NCBI GenBank assembly: GCA_948567375.1
Contig: OX419762.1
Location: forward strand, 28,660,608-28,724,607
Direction of reading: 5' to 3'
Source: Lunularia cruciata
Taxonomy: Eukaryota > Streptophyta > Marchantiopsida > Lunulariales > Lunulariaceae
Length of the DNA stretch: 64,000 bases
Under the pieces are notes generated by a model that had not been told where the DNA came from, did no database searches, and was given only the letters and a program-made list of their open reading frames with translations. The position numbers and the translations under genes are program-made. Positions within the stretch are counted from its first letter, which is position 1, and each line of letters opens with the position of its first letter. Positions 1-11,356 of the stretch are shown here, piece after piece.

Positions 1-690
1 TGAAAGGTGAGTCCTCGAGTGCTGGTGACTCCCTTGGATGATTGCATTCCTACAATCTATGGATCAGTTTTTGTAGCAGCAAAAATCTCTGGCTAGAATT
101 AAGAGTTAATCTTAACCTCTACCACCAAGTTGTTTTCCATTGGCATGCAGATGAATGCATCTGCAAGTTGCTTCTTACCTTCCACATAAGTGATTGTCAT
201 AATGAAGCATTGTCGCCACTCTGCCCATCAAATCTAGCAACAAGATAGATCTTTTTGCATCTCAAGGTAGACTAGAGGTTTGTGGTCTATCTCTACTACA
301 AATGTCGTCTCGCCTAGATAGTGCTTCCAATGCTTGGTTGCAAGGACGATGGCCAGCTCTTCTTGTTATATGGTGTGGTAGTTGTGCTCCATCAGTAACA
401 ACTTTTGAGAGAAATATGCAATTGGATGCCATCCGTCATGCAACTCTTGTTGTAGGATTGCTCCTATTGCTACGCCTTATGCATTTGTAGCCAACTTGAT
501 TGGACGTTTTGGGTCATACCACTTCAAGATTGGTGCATGTAGCATGGTGGCTTTCAATTCTTGAAAGGCCAACTCTCATGCCATTCCCCACATCCACTGC
601 TTCCACTTGCCAAGTAGTGCCGTTGTCGTTGGGAAAATAGCACACGCGTAACCTTGAGGTTTGATGTGCAACTTTAGAAGTTGTTTTAGG
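1..690 (-). pseudogene. Family-B pol fragment: RT connection and RNase H
   Basis: On the minus strand the translation contains LAFQELKATMLHAPILKWYD, followed by a GVAIGAILQQE stretch and a HKPL-type segment. This is the usual order of the RT thumb and start of RNase H in gypsy elements. Several in-frame stops and frame changes show decay. RNase H would cleave the RNA of the RNA/DNA hybrid during reverse transcription. The fragment continues the RT at 3830-4640, from which it is separated by an inserted block. The integrase expected next lies beyond position 1. Confidence 0.75.
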
Positions 691-997
691 GGTCATGTTC
701 AATATGTTTTAGGAGTTGGTTTGTTGCTACCTTGCCACGGGAGATATTTAATATGTTATGGTGAAGTTGGGAAAAGGTTGTGGTGTTATTAGCTTGAGGA
801 CTGTGTTTGGGTGACTGGAGTTGAGATATTTCTCAGCTTAGGTTACATGAGCTCAGGTTTTTATGTTATTGGAGTGAAGAGCATTTTCCTTGGTGAAGGA
901 GCAAATAGAATGTAGTGGGAAAAGAAGGTTGAGGAGAATGTTTCCAGAGTGAACTTAGAGTAGTAGGGAAGAAAATCAGTTAGGATGGACTTCGAGT

Positions 998-2030
998 GAC
1001 CAAGAGAACCTAGAGAATGCTTTGAAGGATATCTTAGGGATATGACATGATAGGGGAGGAGGAAAGGGAGAGATGCTTCAAGATCTTAGTGCAGTGACAA
1101 ACCAAGGGAAGAGGAGGAGAAATTTTGGGAGTTGAGTCTTGGCTGTTGCAAGAACAGGGGAAAAACATTTTAGGAAAGCTTGAGTGACCAAGACAGCTGG
1201 AGGAGGATTCAAAGGATCTCTCGGGAGTGATAGGGCCAATGGGGATTAAGGAAGATGCTTTGAGTAGACAAGGAGCTCTATGGGAGTGACAAGGAGGAAA
1301 ATTAGTAAGGAAGATGCTTCAAGTGACCAAGAGCACCTAGAGAATGCTTCAAATGATATCTTAGGGTTATGACATGACAAGGGAGGAGGAAAGAGAGAGA
1401 TGCTTTGAGATCTGAGGGCAGTGACAGACCAAGGGAAGAGGAGGAGAAATTTTGGGAGTTGAGTCTTGGCTGTTGCAAGAATAGGGGGAAAACATTTTAG
1501 GAAAGCTTGAGTGACCAAGAGAGCTGGAGGATGCTTCAAAGGATCTTTGGGGAGTGACAAGGCCAGTGGGGATTAAGGAAGATGCTTCGAGTAGACAAGG
1601 AGCTTTGTGGGAGTGACAAGGAGGAAAATCAGTAAGGAAGATGCTTTGAGTGACCAATAGCACCTAGAGAATGCTTCAAAGGATATCTTAGGGCTGTGAT
1701 AGGACAGGGGAGGAGGAAATGGAGAGATGCTTCAAGATCTTAGGGCAGTGATAAACTAGGGGAAGAGGAGGAGAAATTTTGGGAGTTGAGTCTTGGTTGT
1801 TGCAAGAATAGGGGAGAAACATTTTAGGAAAGCTTGAGTGACCAAGAGAGTTGGAGGATGCTTCAAAGGATCTCCGGGGAGTGATAGGGCCAGTGGGGAT
1901 TAAGGAAGATGCTTTGAGTAGACAAGGAGCTTTGAGGGAGTGACAAGGAGGAAAATCAGTAAGCAAGATGCTTTGACCAAGAGCACCTAGAGAATTCTTT
2001 GAAGGATATATTAGGGCTGTGACATGGACA
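998..2030. repeat. Tandem array, period about 327 bp, 3.1 copies
   Basis: Units start at 998, 1325, 1652 and 1975, each with a segment like GACCAAGAGCACCTAGAGAA. Each unit carries the same sub-blocks in the same order: a GATGCTTCAAGATCTTAG-like block, GGGAAGAGGAGGAGAAATTT and a GACAAGGAGGAAAAT segment. Copies differ by scattered substitutions and small indels. The fourth copy is truncated. The array is strongly GA-rich on the plus strand. Confidence 0.9.
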
Positions 2031-2254
2031 AGGAGAGAAGAAAGGGAGATATTTTGGAAAGTTTGCCTTGATCAGGAGTGAAGGTGTAAGAGAGAGAGTA
2101 TTTTTAAATTTTGCTGGTGCCTGGTCAGGGAGAAGAACTAGGACAAGGAGAGCAAAGCAATTTTTGAAGGTTTGGTCTGGATAGTGAAAGAAGAAAAAAA
2201 GAGATTTTTTTGGAGTTGCCTTGGTGTCGGGAGTGAAGGTGTGTGAGAGAGAGC

Positions 2255-2895
2255 ATTTTTGAAGTTTACTAGTGCCTTGAACTAGACTGAATGAAGAATG
2301 AGGAGTTGAGGGTAATTTTTGAAGTATTAGGTCCTAGACTGTGAAATAGTGAGAAGAGCATTTTTTAAGTTTGATGGTGCCTTGAACTAGACTGAATGAA
2401 GACTGAGGAGTTGAGGGTAATTTTTGAAGTATTAGGTCCTGGAGTGTGAAATAGTGAGGAGCATTTTTGAAGTTTGCTGTTGCTTTGAACTAGACTGAAT
2501 GAAGAATGAGGAGTTGAGGGGAATTTTTGAAGGATTAGGTCCTGGACTGTGAGATAGTGAGAAGAGCATATTCAAAGTTTGCTGGTGCCTTGAACTAGAC
2601 TGAATGAAGAATGAGGAGCTGAGGGGAATATTTGAAGGATTAGGTCCTGGACTGTGAAATAGTGAGAAGAGCATTTTCAAAGTTTGTTGGTGCCTTGAAC
2701 TAGACTGAATGAAGAATGAGGAGTTGAGGGGAATTTTTGAAGGATTAGGTCCTGGATTGTGAAATAGTGAGAAGAGCATTTTTGAAGTTTGCCAGTGCCT
2801 TGAACTAGACTGAATGATGAATGAGGAGTTGAGGGGAAATTTTGAAGTATTAGGTCCTAGATTGTGAAATAGTGAGAAGGCATTTTTGAATTTTT
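2255..2895. repeat. Tandem array, period 105 bp, six copies
   Basis: The word ACTAGACTGAATGAAGAATG starts at 2281, 2386, 2489, 2594, 2699 and 2804 (small variants), giving a 103-105 bp period. Because 105 is divisible by three, the minus strand stays open through the array and reads as repeated 35-residue units (2432-3148, 238 codons). No protein family is recognisable, the reading frame is compositionally odd, and I treat it as a by-product of the period rather than a gene. Confidence 0.9.
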
Positions 2896-3829
2896 TTGGT
2901 GAGTGGTCTGGGACAAGACTAGGACAGCGAGAGCAAAGCAATTTTTGAGAGTTTTGCTTGGGCTGCATGACATTGAGTAGGAAGTTTTGAAGGATTTTGC
3001 TTTGCCTTGGTCTATGATAGGAGGTCAAAAGGAAGAGTAAAGGCTTTGAGATATTTGCCCTAAAGAGGAGAACTCTTGAAGGAGAGGTAGGACAGAGGAG
3101 AACTCCCAAAGGAGAGACCGGACAGAGGGAGAACCTGAGGTGTCTCATGAGACAGCTGCGACGAGATAGGAAGGCAACAAACTATAAGAGATAGGGAATG
3201 GGTCTTGGTTGATTCTTCCTTTTGTTTTGCTTGGATAGTGGAACTTAAGTGATCCTTTTTTGGTCTGGAGTTGGGTATTTCTCTCCAATGTTATAAATTG
3301 CAAGGTTGGTGATGTGATGTATTTGTGGTTCTCCATGATTAAATGTGTACATATCAACTTGTGAGAGTGTAAGAGAGGACTCTATTTTAGGAGCTCCCAG
3401 TCATGCTACATAGGGGGAATCCTTCTCACTGTGTAGCCACATTGATCTGAAACTGACTTACAGGTTATGACTTGTCAGACACAAATCCACTATCATCCCA
3501 TTAAATATAAACCCATCTCTAACTAACTCAAATGTTAGCTAGTGAACTTGGACAAACAATAATTCTGGACAAGACCAACTTGGGAACCAGAAAGAGAGGA
3601 CTGTTGACCAGATAGGAGTGCAAAAATAGGTCCTTGAATAGCAAGGTGTGAGCCAGTGATAACAAAGCCATTTTGTCACAAGCAGCCAAGCGCCATTGAA
3701 ACCTCAAGACCGACCACCCTGGGACAACGGGAACAATCCAAAAGAAGACAATAGGGACAACTTAGCACAAGCAGCCATGTGCCCGGCGCACCCTTGAGAC
3801 TGAACATTCCCCATGATACCATTAAAGGA

Positions 3830-4640
3830 TGTGCAACCTTGGAGAAGTCCCTGACAAATCGACAATAGAATCATGTCAACCCCAAGAAGCTCTTGAGTTG
3901 AGTGTGATCTTTTGGGGCACTCCATTTTTTAATGACCTCTATTTTATATATCAATACTTGAATACCCTCTGCACTTACCCTATGCCCCAAGTAGTCTACT
4001 TCAGACTTGCTAAATTCACACTTTGAGATTTTGGTGTACAATCAATTTTGTCTTAGAATCTGGAGGACTTCTCATAGAAATTATTTATGTTCCGTCATCA
4101 TGCTATTATATACTAAGATGCCATCCAAGAAAACAATAATAGACTTATCCAAATATGGACAAAATATGTCATTCATTAGACTCATGAAAGTGGCGAGTGT
4201 ATTGGTGAGACCAAAAGGCATCACAAGATACTCAAAGTGGCCATACCTGGTTTGAAAGGCAGCTTTGTACACGTCATCCTCTTCAATTTGGATTTGATTG
4301 TAACTGCTCCACAAATCTAGTTTGGTGAAGTATCTTGCTCCATTGAGTTGATCAGCAGGTCATCCATGCATGGTAAGGGGTATTTGTTCTTCACTATTTG
4401 CTGATTGAGACCTGGATAGTCAATGCACATGCGCATTGCACAGTCCTTCTTCTTCACAAACAAGACAGGAGCTCCATATGGTGATATGTTGGGTTGGATG
4501 AACCTTTTCTACAACATATCTTAAGTTGATTCTTACACTCCTCTAACCCATGAGGTGATAGGTGATATGGGGCCTTATAAGGAGGTGTCTTCCACGGGAG
4601 TGTTTCAATTTTATGATCTACTCTCCTTTTTGGTGGTAAT
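3830..4640 (-). pseudogene. Family-B reverse transcriptase, decayed
   Basis: The minus-strand translation contains [40 protein letters not shown] and [12 protein letters not shown], then SEVDYLGHRVSAEGIQVL and a LGLTWFYCRFVRDFSKVAHPL-like tail in a shifted frame. These are palm and thumb motifs of gypsy RT. In the active-site motif the usual FLDD reads FLDG, so the second catalytic aspartate is lost. The enzyme is inactive, with stops and frameshifts. It follows protease and precedes RNase H (1-690) across the inserted block. Confidence 0.8.
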
Positions 4641-5370
4641 CCTGAGGGTAGATCATCAGGAAAGACATCTTAAAACTTATTTACCATATCTATCAATTTC
4701 TCAAGAATTTGTTCATAGACTTGTGAACTTTGGACTTCTCTTATTAGACCCATGAAACATCTATCAGTCTTATAGATAGTTGTTGTCCTTATGACATAGA
4801 GAGGCAATTCTTGCCTGTGTGATTTTTCTTTAACCCCAATGATTGACCATTGGTGGGTTCTCACTACTTTCTTCCTCCAATCTACCATAGGGTTGTAATG
4901 CTCCATCCATGGCATGCCTAAGATTGCATCATACCAAGCTAATTGTATCACTCGCCACTCAATTGCTTCTTGATATTCTCCTACAGAGAGTGTTACCCGT
5001 CTAGGTAATGATTCAATCCTCTATGTTTGCCCATTAGGTAACTCTACTTTGTCACTCTCATCTCTCTCTCTAGATCCATTCCCAATCTTGTTGCAATGGA
5101 GCAGGACAAGAAATTCTATGTTACTCCTAAATTTATTAATACTCTCACTTGATTGCCTTCTAGGACTCCATTCACCACAATCAATTGTGAGGTTGTCTTT
5201 TGGTACCTTTGCACGCTCGTCTTCTTCCTTCCCTTGCTTTTTTGCTTCCTTATTGAGCCAATAAGGCCGCAAGGTACATTTACCATGCAATCTTTGTTTT
5301 CCAAAGTGATTTCCACCTCCTCATCTTCAGTACGTCTCTCCATGTTGTTCAAAGATTGCATGTATGAAAG
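4641..5370 (-). pseudogene. Family-B aspartic protease region, decayed
   Basis: The minus strand reads a VRVLINLGVT segment, where the active-site motif (normally D-S/T-G) has become N-L-G. It then reads YDAILGMPWMEHYNPMVDW, the conserved flap/end segment of gypsy proteases. The active site is therefore lost. The segment sits between the gag zinc knuckle and RT, in the expected pol order. A linker rich in charged residues lies upstream (5116-5361). Confidence 0.75.
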
Positions 5371-6366
5371 CTGAGGGCCTCTAGGGAGACAAGCACAACA
5401 ATTGGTAGATATATGCCCAATACAACCTCACTTGTAACATCAGCGTTGTTCTCCTTGTGTTCCTTCTCCTCGTGGGACTCCATCTCTCCATTCTTCTACT
5501 TGTCCCCGCTCTCCTTGAAGTGGTCGTACTTCTTGGTCTTGAAACAAAAGGTTGCCCAATTTCATTGGTATTGGTCCACCTATGGGTGGCATTTCTACCC
5601 AATAATGTTGAGGTGGAACTACTCCTTCACCTCCGCCAAATGCCCTTGCTATTCTTATGCACAAGCAATGGCTTCAAATATTGTGTGAGGATTTTGTACC
5701 ATGACCTCTTGACAAATTTGCTCCTTCAACCCTTGTTTGAAATTGTCAAGAGCCTCTGTTGGACTCATGTCGGTTATTGCAACTTGTAAATCCAAAAATG
5801 CCTCCACATACTCTTGTACATTGTTATGTTTCAATCCCCATAGTCGGATCCGGACCATCTGCATAGAATCCATCGACTAGAAATTCTTCAGCAATTCTTC
5901 TTGCATTGTTGTCCATGTGACATCCCTTCTCTCTACCAATATAGATTGTTCTCAAGCATCATATCATGTGAGGGCTTTGTTAGTCAAGTACCCACATGCA
6001 AACACACCTGCAGCATGCTTGGTGATCTCTGTTGGGAACAACCAGAAATATTGATTCATTCTCAAGATCCAGTTCTCCACTACTCCCATTGTACACTGCC
6101 CCTTGTAACGCTCAATATTGTAGGTCTTCTTCATCCGGAGTGGTAATGTGGCTTCATTGTTGATAGGGTTTGTAGGCACGGGTGCCTTTCCAAGTACTCC
6201 AATCACAAGTATTGGGTTTTGAGACGGCTCTTCTTCTTGCATTGCTTGATCATTCTTGAGAGTCTACACTTGACTTTGTAACACCTCCATGGTCATCTTA
6301 ATCTCTAAAAATTTGTTCAACATCGCCTTCATTCCTTGCACCAACTCTTGCAACTACGGATCCATG
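5371..6366 (-). pseudogene. Family-B gag, decayed
   Basis: Translation on the minus strand starts at about 6366 (MDPQLQELVQGM). It contains a retrotransposon-gag core: NWILRMNQYFWLFP, RLWGLKHNNVQEYVEAFLDL, then FKQGLKEQICQEV. A decayed zinc knuckle follows near 5400-5440 (C-Y-K-stop, then GH and C). Stops occur at several points. Gag would form the particle and bind element RNA. The order gag, knuckle, protease is standard for Ty3/gypsy. Confidence 0.8.
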
Positions 6367-6945
6367 GTTCTTGTAACACTCAATTGCTTTTTTCTACTTC
6401 AATAAAGAGTTAATATGATCACTCTGGAGTGCACACAAACTATTAGAACTACCATTGAGACCTCAAAAGCTACCATTCATTGATAATATTCTTTGCCAAA
6501 ATTCTTGACCACAAAATCTCTAAACATCACTTTTGGTCTCACTACATAACAAATTTCTACTTGAGTATTAAAAGGGAAAGGATTTGGGACATTCAAATCC
6601 ATCACAACAAAATATAGATTGTTAAATCCCACTCTTTATCATAAATGACTATAGGTAGAATCATTGGGTTTGGTAAATTTATCACTATAGCCATGAACTC
6701 AGCTCCAAAGTGAAAACCAGATACACTCGAACTTGCTCACATTGAATGTACATAATCTTGATGTAGAATGGATTCAAGAATGAAAAATGAGGTGCTAGAT
6801 ATTGTTTTCCCGGAGCCTCCATTCTATCCTCTCTCTAGCACTCCTAATCTACCAATTACACTAGGAAGTCTCTCCTCAAAATTATTCAGTCTCAGTAGCC
6901 CATATTCTTCCGAGAAGGATGATCCTCTCTCTTGGATGACAAAAC

Positions 6946-6959
6946 CTGCACTGATACCA
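6946..6959 (-). other. Primer-binding site of the family-B element
   Basis: Immediately inside the 5' LTR, the minus strand reads TGGTATCAGTGCAGG after a one-base spacer. This is close to the TGGTATCAGAGC site complementary to initiator tRNA-Met in plant LTR elements. It fixes the orientation of the element as minus. Confidence 0.75.
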
Positions 6960-6960
6960 T

Positions 6961-7648
6961 TGTAATACTCCAAGGAGAAGACCTAAAGAGAAACACACCA
7001 TGAGAAACACACAATTTCACACTCAAACCTCTGATGCCCCAAAGGTAGCATCTTCTCTTTATTATATAGACAAAGAGGATCTCCTCCAAGGAAGCTCCAC
7101 CATAGGATTAGACACACAGATAGGTAACATGCTAGCAAGCTCCACCTTTGGATTACTTACTTAGATGGGTGACATATCGGTCCTAGTCCTATCTGATTGG
7201 TCAAACAAGCTTTGACCAAGGGGAATATTTTAGGGAATCTTCCTATAGGAATCTCATAATCACATGGGTGTGGTACCATTGGAAAATTCTCAATGAGACA
7301 AACCTTTGTCTCATCGAGACAGGCCAACCTTTCCTTTGTTGGGGAGGAATCTGCACATTTTTAGGCTTAATTCATCCGTTTAGGCCTCCAAAATTGCCTT
7401 CAAAGATTTCAAGCATATTTTGATTTCTATTCTATGAGTAGAGGTCTTCTTTTGGTCACCTTTAAATCATATGTTTAACTATTGGTTATAAGGTTTTCAA
7501 GTCTATTTTGATTTTTACCCTATTAATAGAAGTACTCTTTTGGTGATACTTCTATCTGATCTATTTTGACCATCATGTATAATATCATTCCAAATATTAC
7601 CAAACCAAATTTCACATCTAGATCATATGGCTAGCTCTTGGTATTACT
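6961..7648 (-). repeat. Family-B 5' LTR
   Basis: The plus strand begins TGTAATACTCC and ends CTCTTGGTATTAC-T, the reverse complement of the TGTAATACC...GTATTACA ends of the solo LTR at 25,706-26,454. The last base of the outer end is mutated. It carries the same internal blocks as the other copies, including the GCCTAAACGGATGAATTAGG word and the partly repeated ATATGATCTAGA-GTGAAATTTGG region. It abuts family-A-like pol at 7649. Confidence 0.88.
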
Positions 7649-10341
7649 ATATCCTTCAAGATTGAGTTATTGCCAAGGAGTACTCCAATGAATAGACCAA
7701 TCGATCGGCTCTCACCAAAGGATTTAGATGAGTTGTGAATAACCCTTACGGAGTTTTTAAAGAAAGTTTTCATATGATATAATACATCTCCTTTGGAAGC
7801 ATCGGTACTATTTTTTCCAAAGAAAGATGGAGGACTTTGTTTCTATATTGATTATTATGGGTTCAATAAACAAATAGTGAAGAATACATATCCCTTGCCT
7901 CAAATTGATGACTTGCTTCAACAATTGAGTGGAGAAAAATACTTCTCCAAGTTGGATTTTTGCAATGGTTATTGGTAAATCTCCATTGATAGGAATAATG
8001 TGCAAAAAACTACCTTTGCACAAGATATGGGCATTTTAAATAGAGAGTTCTATCTTTTGGGTTCATTAATGCTCCAACAATCTTCATGGATCAGATGCAT
8101 AGGGCGTTGGATGGACTATTGGATCAGTATATGGTGATATTTTGGATGACATTTTAATCTGTAGCAAGACAAAGGTAGAACACATAAATCTTATATGAGA
8201 AGTCCTAAGATGACTACGACAATGGAAGTTTTACTACAAGAAGTTGAAGTGTGCCTTTTGGTAGAAGGAAATTCACTTCTTGGGCCACAAGATCTCATTG
8301 GAGAGGATCAAGATGGAAGAGGAGAAAATCAAGGCCATCACTAATTGTTTTACTCTAAAAGATGTTATAGAAGTATGGGCATTTAATGGATTGGCCAATT
8401 TTTACTAATAGTTCATCCACTACTATGTTCTTGTAGCTACACCATTGACCAATCTCTTGGGGAAGAACTCAAGCTTTCAATGGACTTACAAGCATGAAGA
8501 AGCATTCCAAAAGCTTAAATATATGGTGTCTTCAAGACCCATTCTTCAACCATATGATCCTCAACTACCTTCATTGCCTTTGTGTCTTGTAAACTAGATA
8601 TAGCAAAAAGAAATTACTATGCTTGAGATTTGGAACACCTAGCAATGATATATACGGCCAAGGTGTGGAGGCATTATCTCTTGGGGAAACAAGTGATCAT
8701 GCAAATTGATTACAGACCTTTGTTGCAAACATTACACTTGGAACACATGAAGAGTTGACATCATCGATGGGAGGAACAAATATAATTCTTTGACATCAAA
8801 CTCGAGAAAAAACATGGTCAGTTTCGTGTCATTCCTAATGCTCTATCACAATGACCTGATTTGAAGGCTCTTCCTCTCATTACAATAGCAATTATGACTC
8901 TATCACTTGACTCCAAAGTCCAAATTAAGTTTAAGACTACTTTACAGCAAGATCCTTTCTTTTAGGTGGTACAAGGTTATCTTGTAGCATGCAACAAAGA
9001 GTATAGCACCTTCTCCTTCAAGGAAGGCCTTCTATTTTGTGAGAATTGTATTTATGTTCTAGCCAAGGATGATCTCCACCTTGTGCGCCTCCAAGAAGCC
9101 CATGACTTACCAATTGCTGGTCACATGGGTGTGGACAAGACCTTAGGTACTCTTTGCTGCAAATAGTGGTGGCCCAGCATGACACAAGATGTTTGAGAGT
9201 TTGTCATATCATGTGAGAACTACCAATGCAACAAGGCAAACAAACAAAAACCGACTAGACTCCTTCAACCACTCTCTATTCCATCCGCTCAACGGGAAAA
9301 TGTGAGCTTGGATCTCATCACGTCCTTGCCCAAGATGAAGCAAGGTCACACAATGATTGTGGTGTTTGTAGATAAACTTAATAAGCAAATCCATTTGACA
9401 CCAACCTTTGATACCAAGGATACTCCAACATTGGTGCAGATCTACTTTAACATTGTCTTCAAGCATCATGGGATGCCTTGTGTACTTATCTCTGACTGTT
9501 CCATATACTTGACATCAAGCTTGCTTTGTCCATGGCCTATCATCCTCAAACTGATGGACAAATTGAATGTGCAAATCACACCTTGGAGGATATGCTTCAT
9601 GCATTCATCAACATCCACCATACCAATTGGGATGAATATCTTGCAATTGCGGAGTTTGCATACAATAATTCCAAACAAGCAAGCACCGGATTCTCTCCTT
9701 TCTTTCTCAATCTTGGCCAAGATCAACTTGTTCCAGATTCCCTTCTTGCTCCTTCTCCATCTCATGTCCCTCATACTTCCACCTTCTTGACCACCATATC
9801 CCAATCCCTCCAACAAGCCAAATCTCATCTCCTTGCTGCTCAAAATTGGCAAAAATAATATGTGGACCACCATCGTCGAGATCTCACCTTTCAAGTTGGT
9901 GATAAATTCATGCTCTCCTCTAGTAACCTACTCCTCCCACTTGATAACCAAATTTGTAAATTCACTCCTAACTAGATAGTACCTTTTGATGTCACCCAAA
10001 TCATCTCTCTTATTGCTTATTGACTTACCTTGCCTTGTCATATGCGCATCCACCCTGTCTTTCAGATTTCTAAGTTGAAACCCTTTGTTCCTAACCAATC
10101 TTCTTTTTCCTCTTGTGTCCAACCTCCTCCTCCAGTTTCTATCAATGATCATGAGGACTAGGAAGTTGATTGTATCCTTGCGCATTGCTACATTCAACAA
10201 GACCATTGACAACATACAGAGTACAAGGTCCTTTGGAAAGGGTATCCCCTTCATGATGTCACATGGGAACCTCTTTCTCATCTCAAGGAGTTTGAAGCTT
10301 CAATGGTGACAAGGACGTCACCAACTAGCAGTGGGGAAATA
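7649..10341 (+). pseudogene. 5'-truncated family-A-like chromovirus pol, decayed
   Basis: The sequence begins at the point matching position 37,706 of the nearly intact element ([10 protein letters not shown] region). It runs through RT (VKNTYPLPQIDDLLQQLSGE), RNase H, integrase (HDLPIAGHMGVDKTLGTL; SLDLITSLPK; MAYHPQTDGQIECANHTLED) and a chromodomain remnant before the LTR at 10,342. Many stops, frameshifts and small deletions break it; for example, part of the integrase core between the second aspartate and HPQTDG is missing. The 5' half lies left of the family-B insertion, outside the window. It is older than the copies at 33-44 kb. Confidence 0.88.
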
Positions 10342-11356
10342 TGTAACAATATGGAGTTTAAAAACAAAGTTAGTTAGGGCTAACAAAGTAGCCCTAACTA
10401 ATGTTGTTATCTAAGGCAGATTTACCTATAATTACCATGAAGCAGATTTTGGTAGAGCCTCGCTAGAGAGTGTTGGTGTATATAGAGAATATGGGAGTGT
10501 GTGGAGAGAGGTGATCTCCACTCTCACTTGAATCTCCCTCTATTTAAAGAAAAACCTTTGCCTGCCAATAACAATTTGGACAAGACTATATTGACAAAAT
10601 ATTTTGCAAGATGTATAGATGTATTGTAGAGGTAGGTAGTAATAGAAAAATTATCATTTGAAAAGAATGATATTTCATCAAGGTATGCTATAAGACTAGA
10701 GAAAGACCACATTAGAGAATAAAGTATGCTAGTATAAAGACATGTAGGATCCTCTATGGAAGTATCAATAAGTATAAGGTTCCTTGGTAGTAAGAGCAAA
10801 GGGTATGAGTATAAGATAGAGGAGTATCTATCTAGGTGAACTTTACTAATTGTGGTTGTAAAATATAAAAGCTATCAATGATGCTAGACAAAAGCTTATA
10901 TATACAAAGTGTAGGGTGCTAGATGAAGAGGAAATTTTATTATACTCCTTTAAGTCTTTATGCCAAAGAAAAAAAAGAAGTATACTAAGGAATGCATATT
11001 TCCAAATTTTGGAAAGTTATAATAATATCAAGTTAGCATAAGCAAGTATCGCTAAAAGGAAGTGGAACGAGTATGTAATAGAAGCTAAGTATAGCTAAAA
11101 GGAAATAGAACTTACATACATCTAGGAATTCCAAGAAAGTCCTAGATGCATCTAGAAACTTCCAACAAATTGAATAGCTTGTATGCAAAGTAAACTACTA
11201 ACTTAGCTTGTACCCTAAGGAAGTGGTTTCTAAAAGGAAACTTAGTTTATCTATAAATACCAAAGTACAAGTTGAGCACAAGTATTAGGAGTTTTACTCA
11301 ATTGAAAAGTTCAGTTTGATATTCAACTCTCCTATTTCTCTCCCTCGCTTGATACA
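10342..11356 (+). repeat. Probable 3' LTR of the decayed family-A-like element, enlarged
   Basis: It starts TGTAACAATATGGAGTTTA, the same as the family-A LTR start, right after an ACTAGCAGTGGGGAAA polypurine stretch. Near the right end CTATAAATACCAAAG, GGAGTTTTACTCAATTG and CTCCTATTTCTCTCCCTCG match the family-A LTR TATA and R/U5 segments, ending GATACA. About 0.6-0.7 kb between (roughly 10,410-11,090) has no family-A counterpart, so either the LTR is a longer subfamily or something inserted. The heat-shock-like arrays of the younger LTRs are mostly absent. Confidence 0.65.
10370..10401. repeat. Perfect inverted repeat, 13-bp arms, 6-nt loop
   Basis: TTAGTTAGGGCTA and TAGCCCTAACTAA flank ACAAAG, 28 bases inside the LTR start. 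It could form a hairpin in element RNA. No family-A LTR at 33-44 kb has it. Confidence 0.85.

Larger units (their letters stand above)
691..3829. mobile_element. Repeat-rich block interrupting family-B pol
   Basis: Family-B reverse transcriptase breaks off near 3830 and resumes near 640-690 with no matching pol sequence between, so about 3.1 kb appears to be inserted. The insert is purine-rich on the plus strand and holds two tandem arrays (327-bp and 105-bp periods). I see no conserved transposase, RT or gag in it. I could not define terminal repeats or a target duplication, so the edges are approximate. A non-autonomous element or an expanded satellite-like insert are both possible. Confidence 0.5.
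1..7648 (-). mobile_element. Family-B Ty3/gypsy element, decayed, 3' part beyond the window
   Basis: Read on the minus strand, this is one element: 5' LTR (6961-7648), primer-binding site, gag, protease, reverse transcriptase, then RNase H running off the left edge. It is interrupted by a repeat-rich block at about 691-3829. All coding parts carry stops and frameshifts. The same LTR family recurs at 25,706-26,454, 28,649-29,030 and 29,121-29,851. Its outer LTR edge sits inside a family-A-like pol gene, so it inserted into that element. The 3' LTR and target duplication cannot be checked because the left end lies outside the window. Confidence 0.85.

Noticed and set aside
1246-1966. Minus-strand open frames of 92-104 codons
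   Set aside because: Low-complexity Leu/Pro/Ser frames over the 327-bp array, repeating with the array.
2432-3148. 238-codon minus-strand open frame
   Set aside because: It is kept open by the 105-bp repeat period, has no recognisable domain, and lies in a skewed tandem array; described as a repeat instead.
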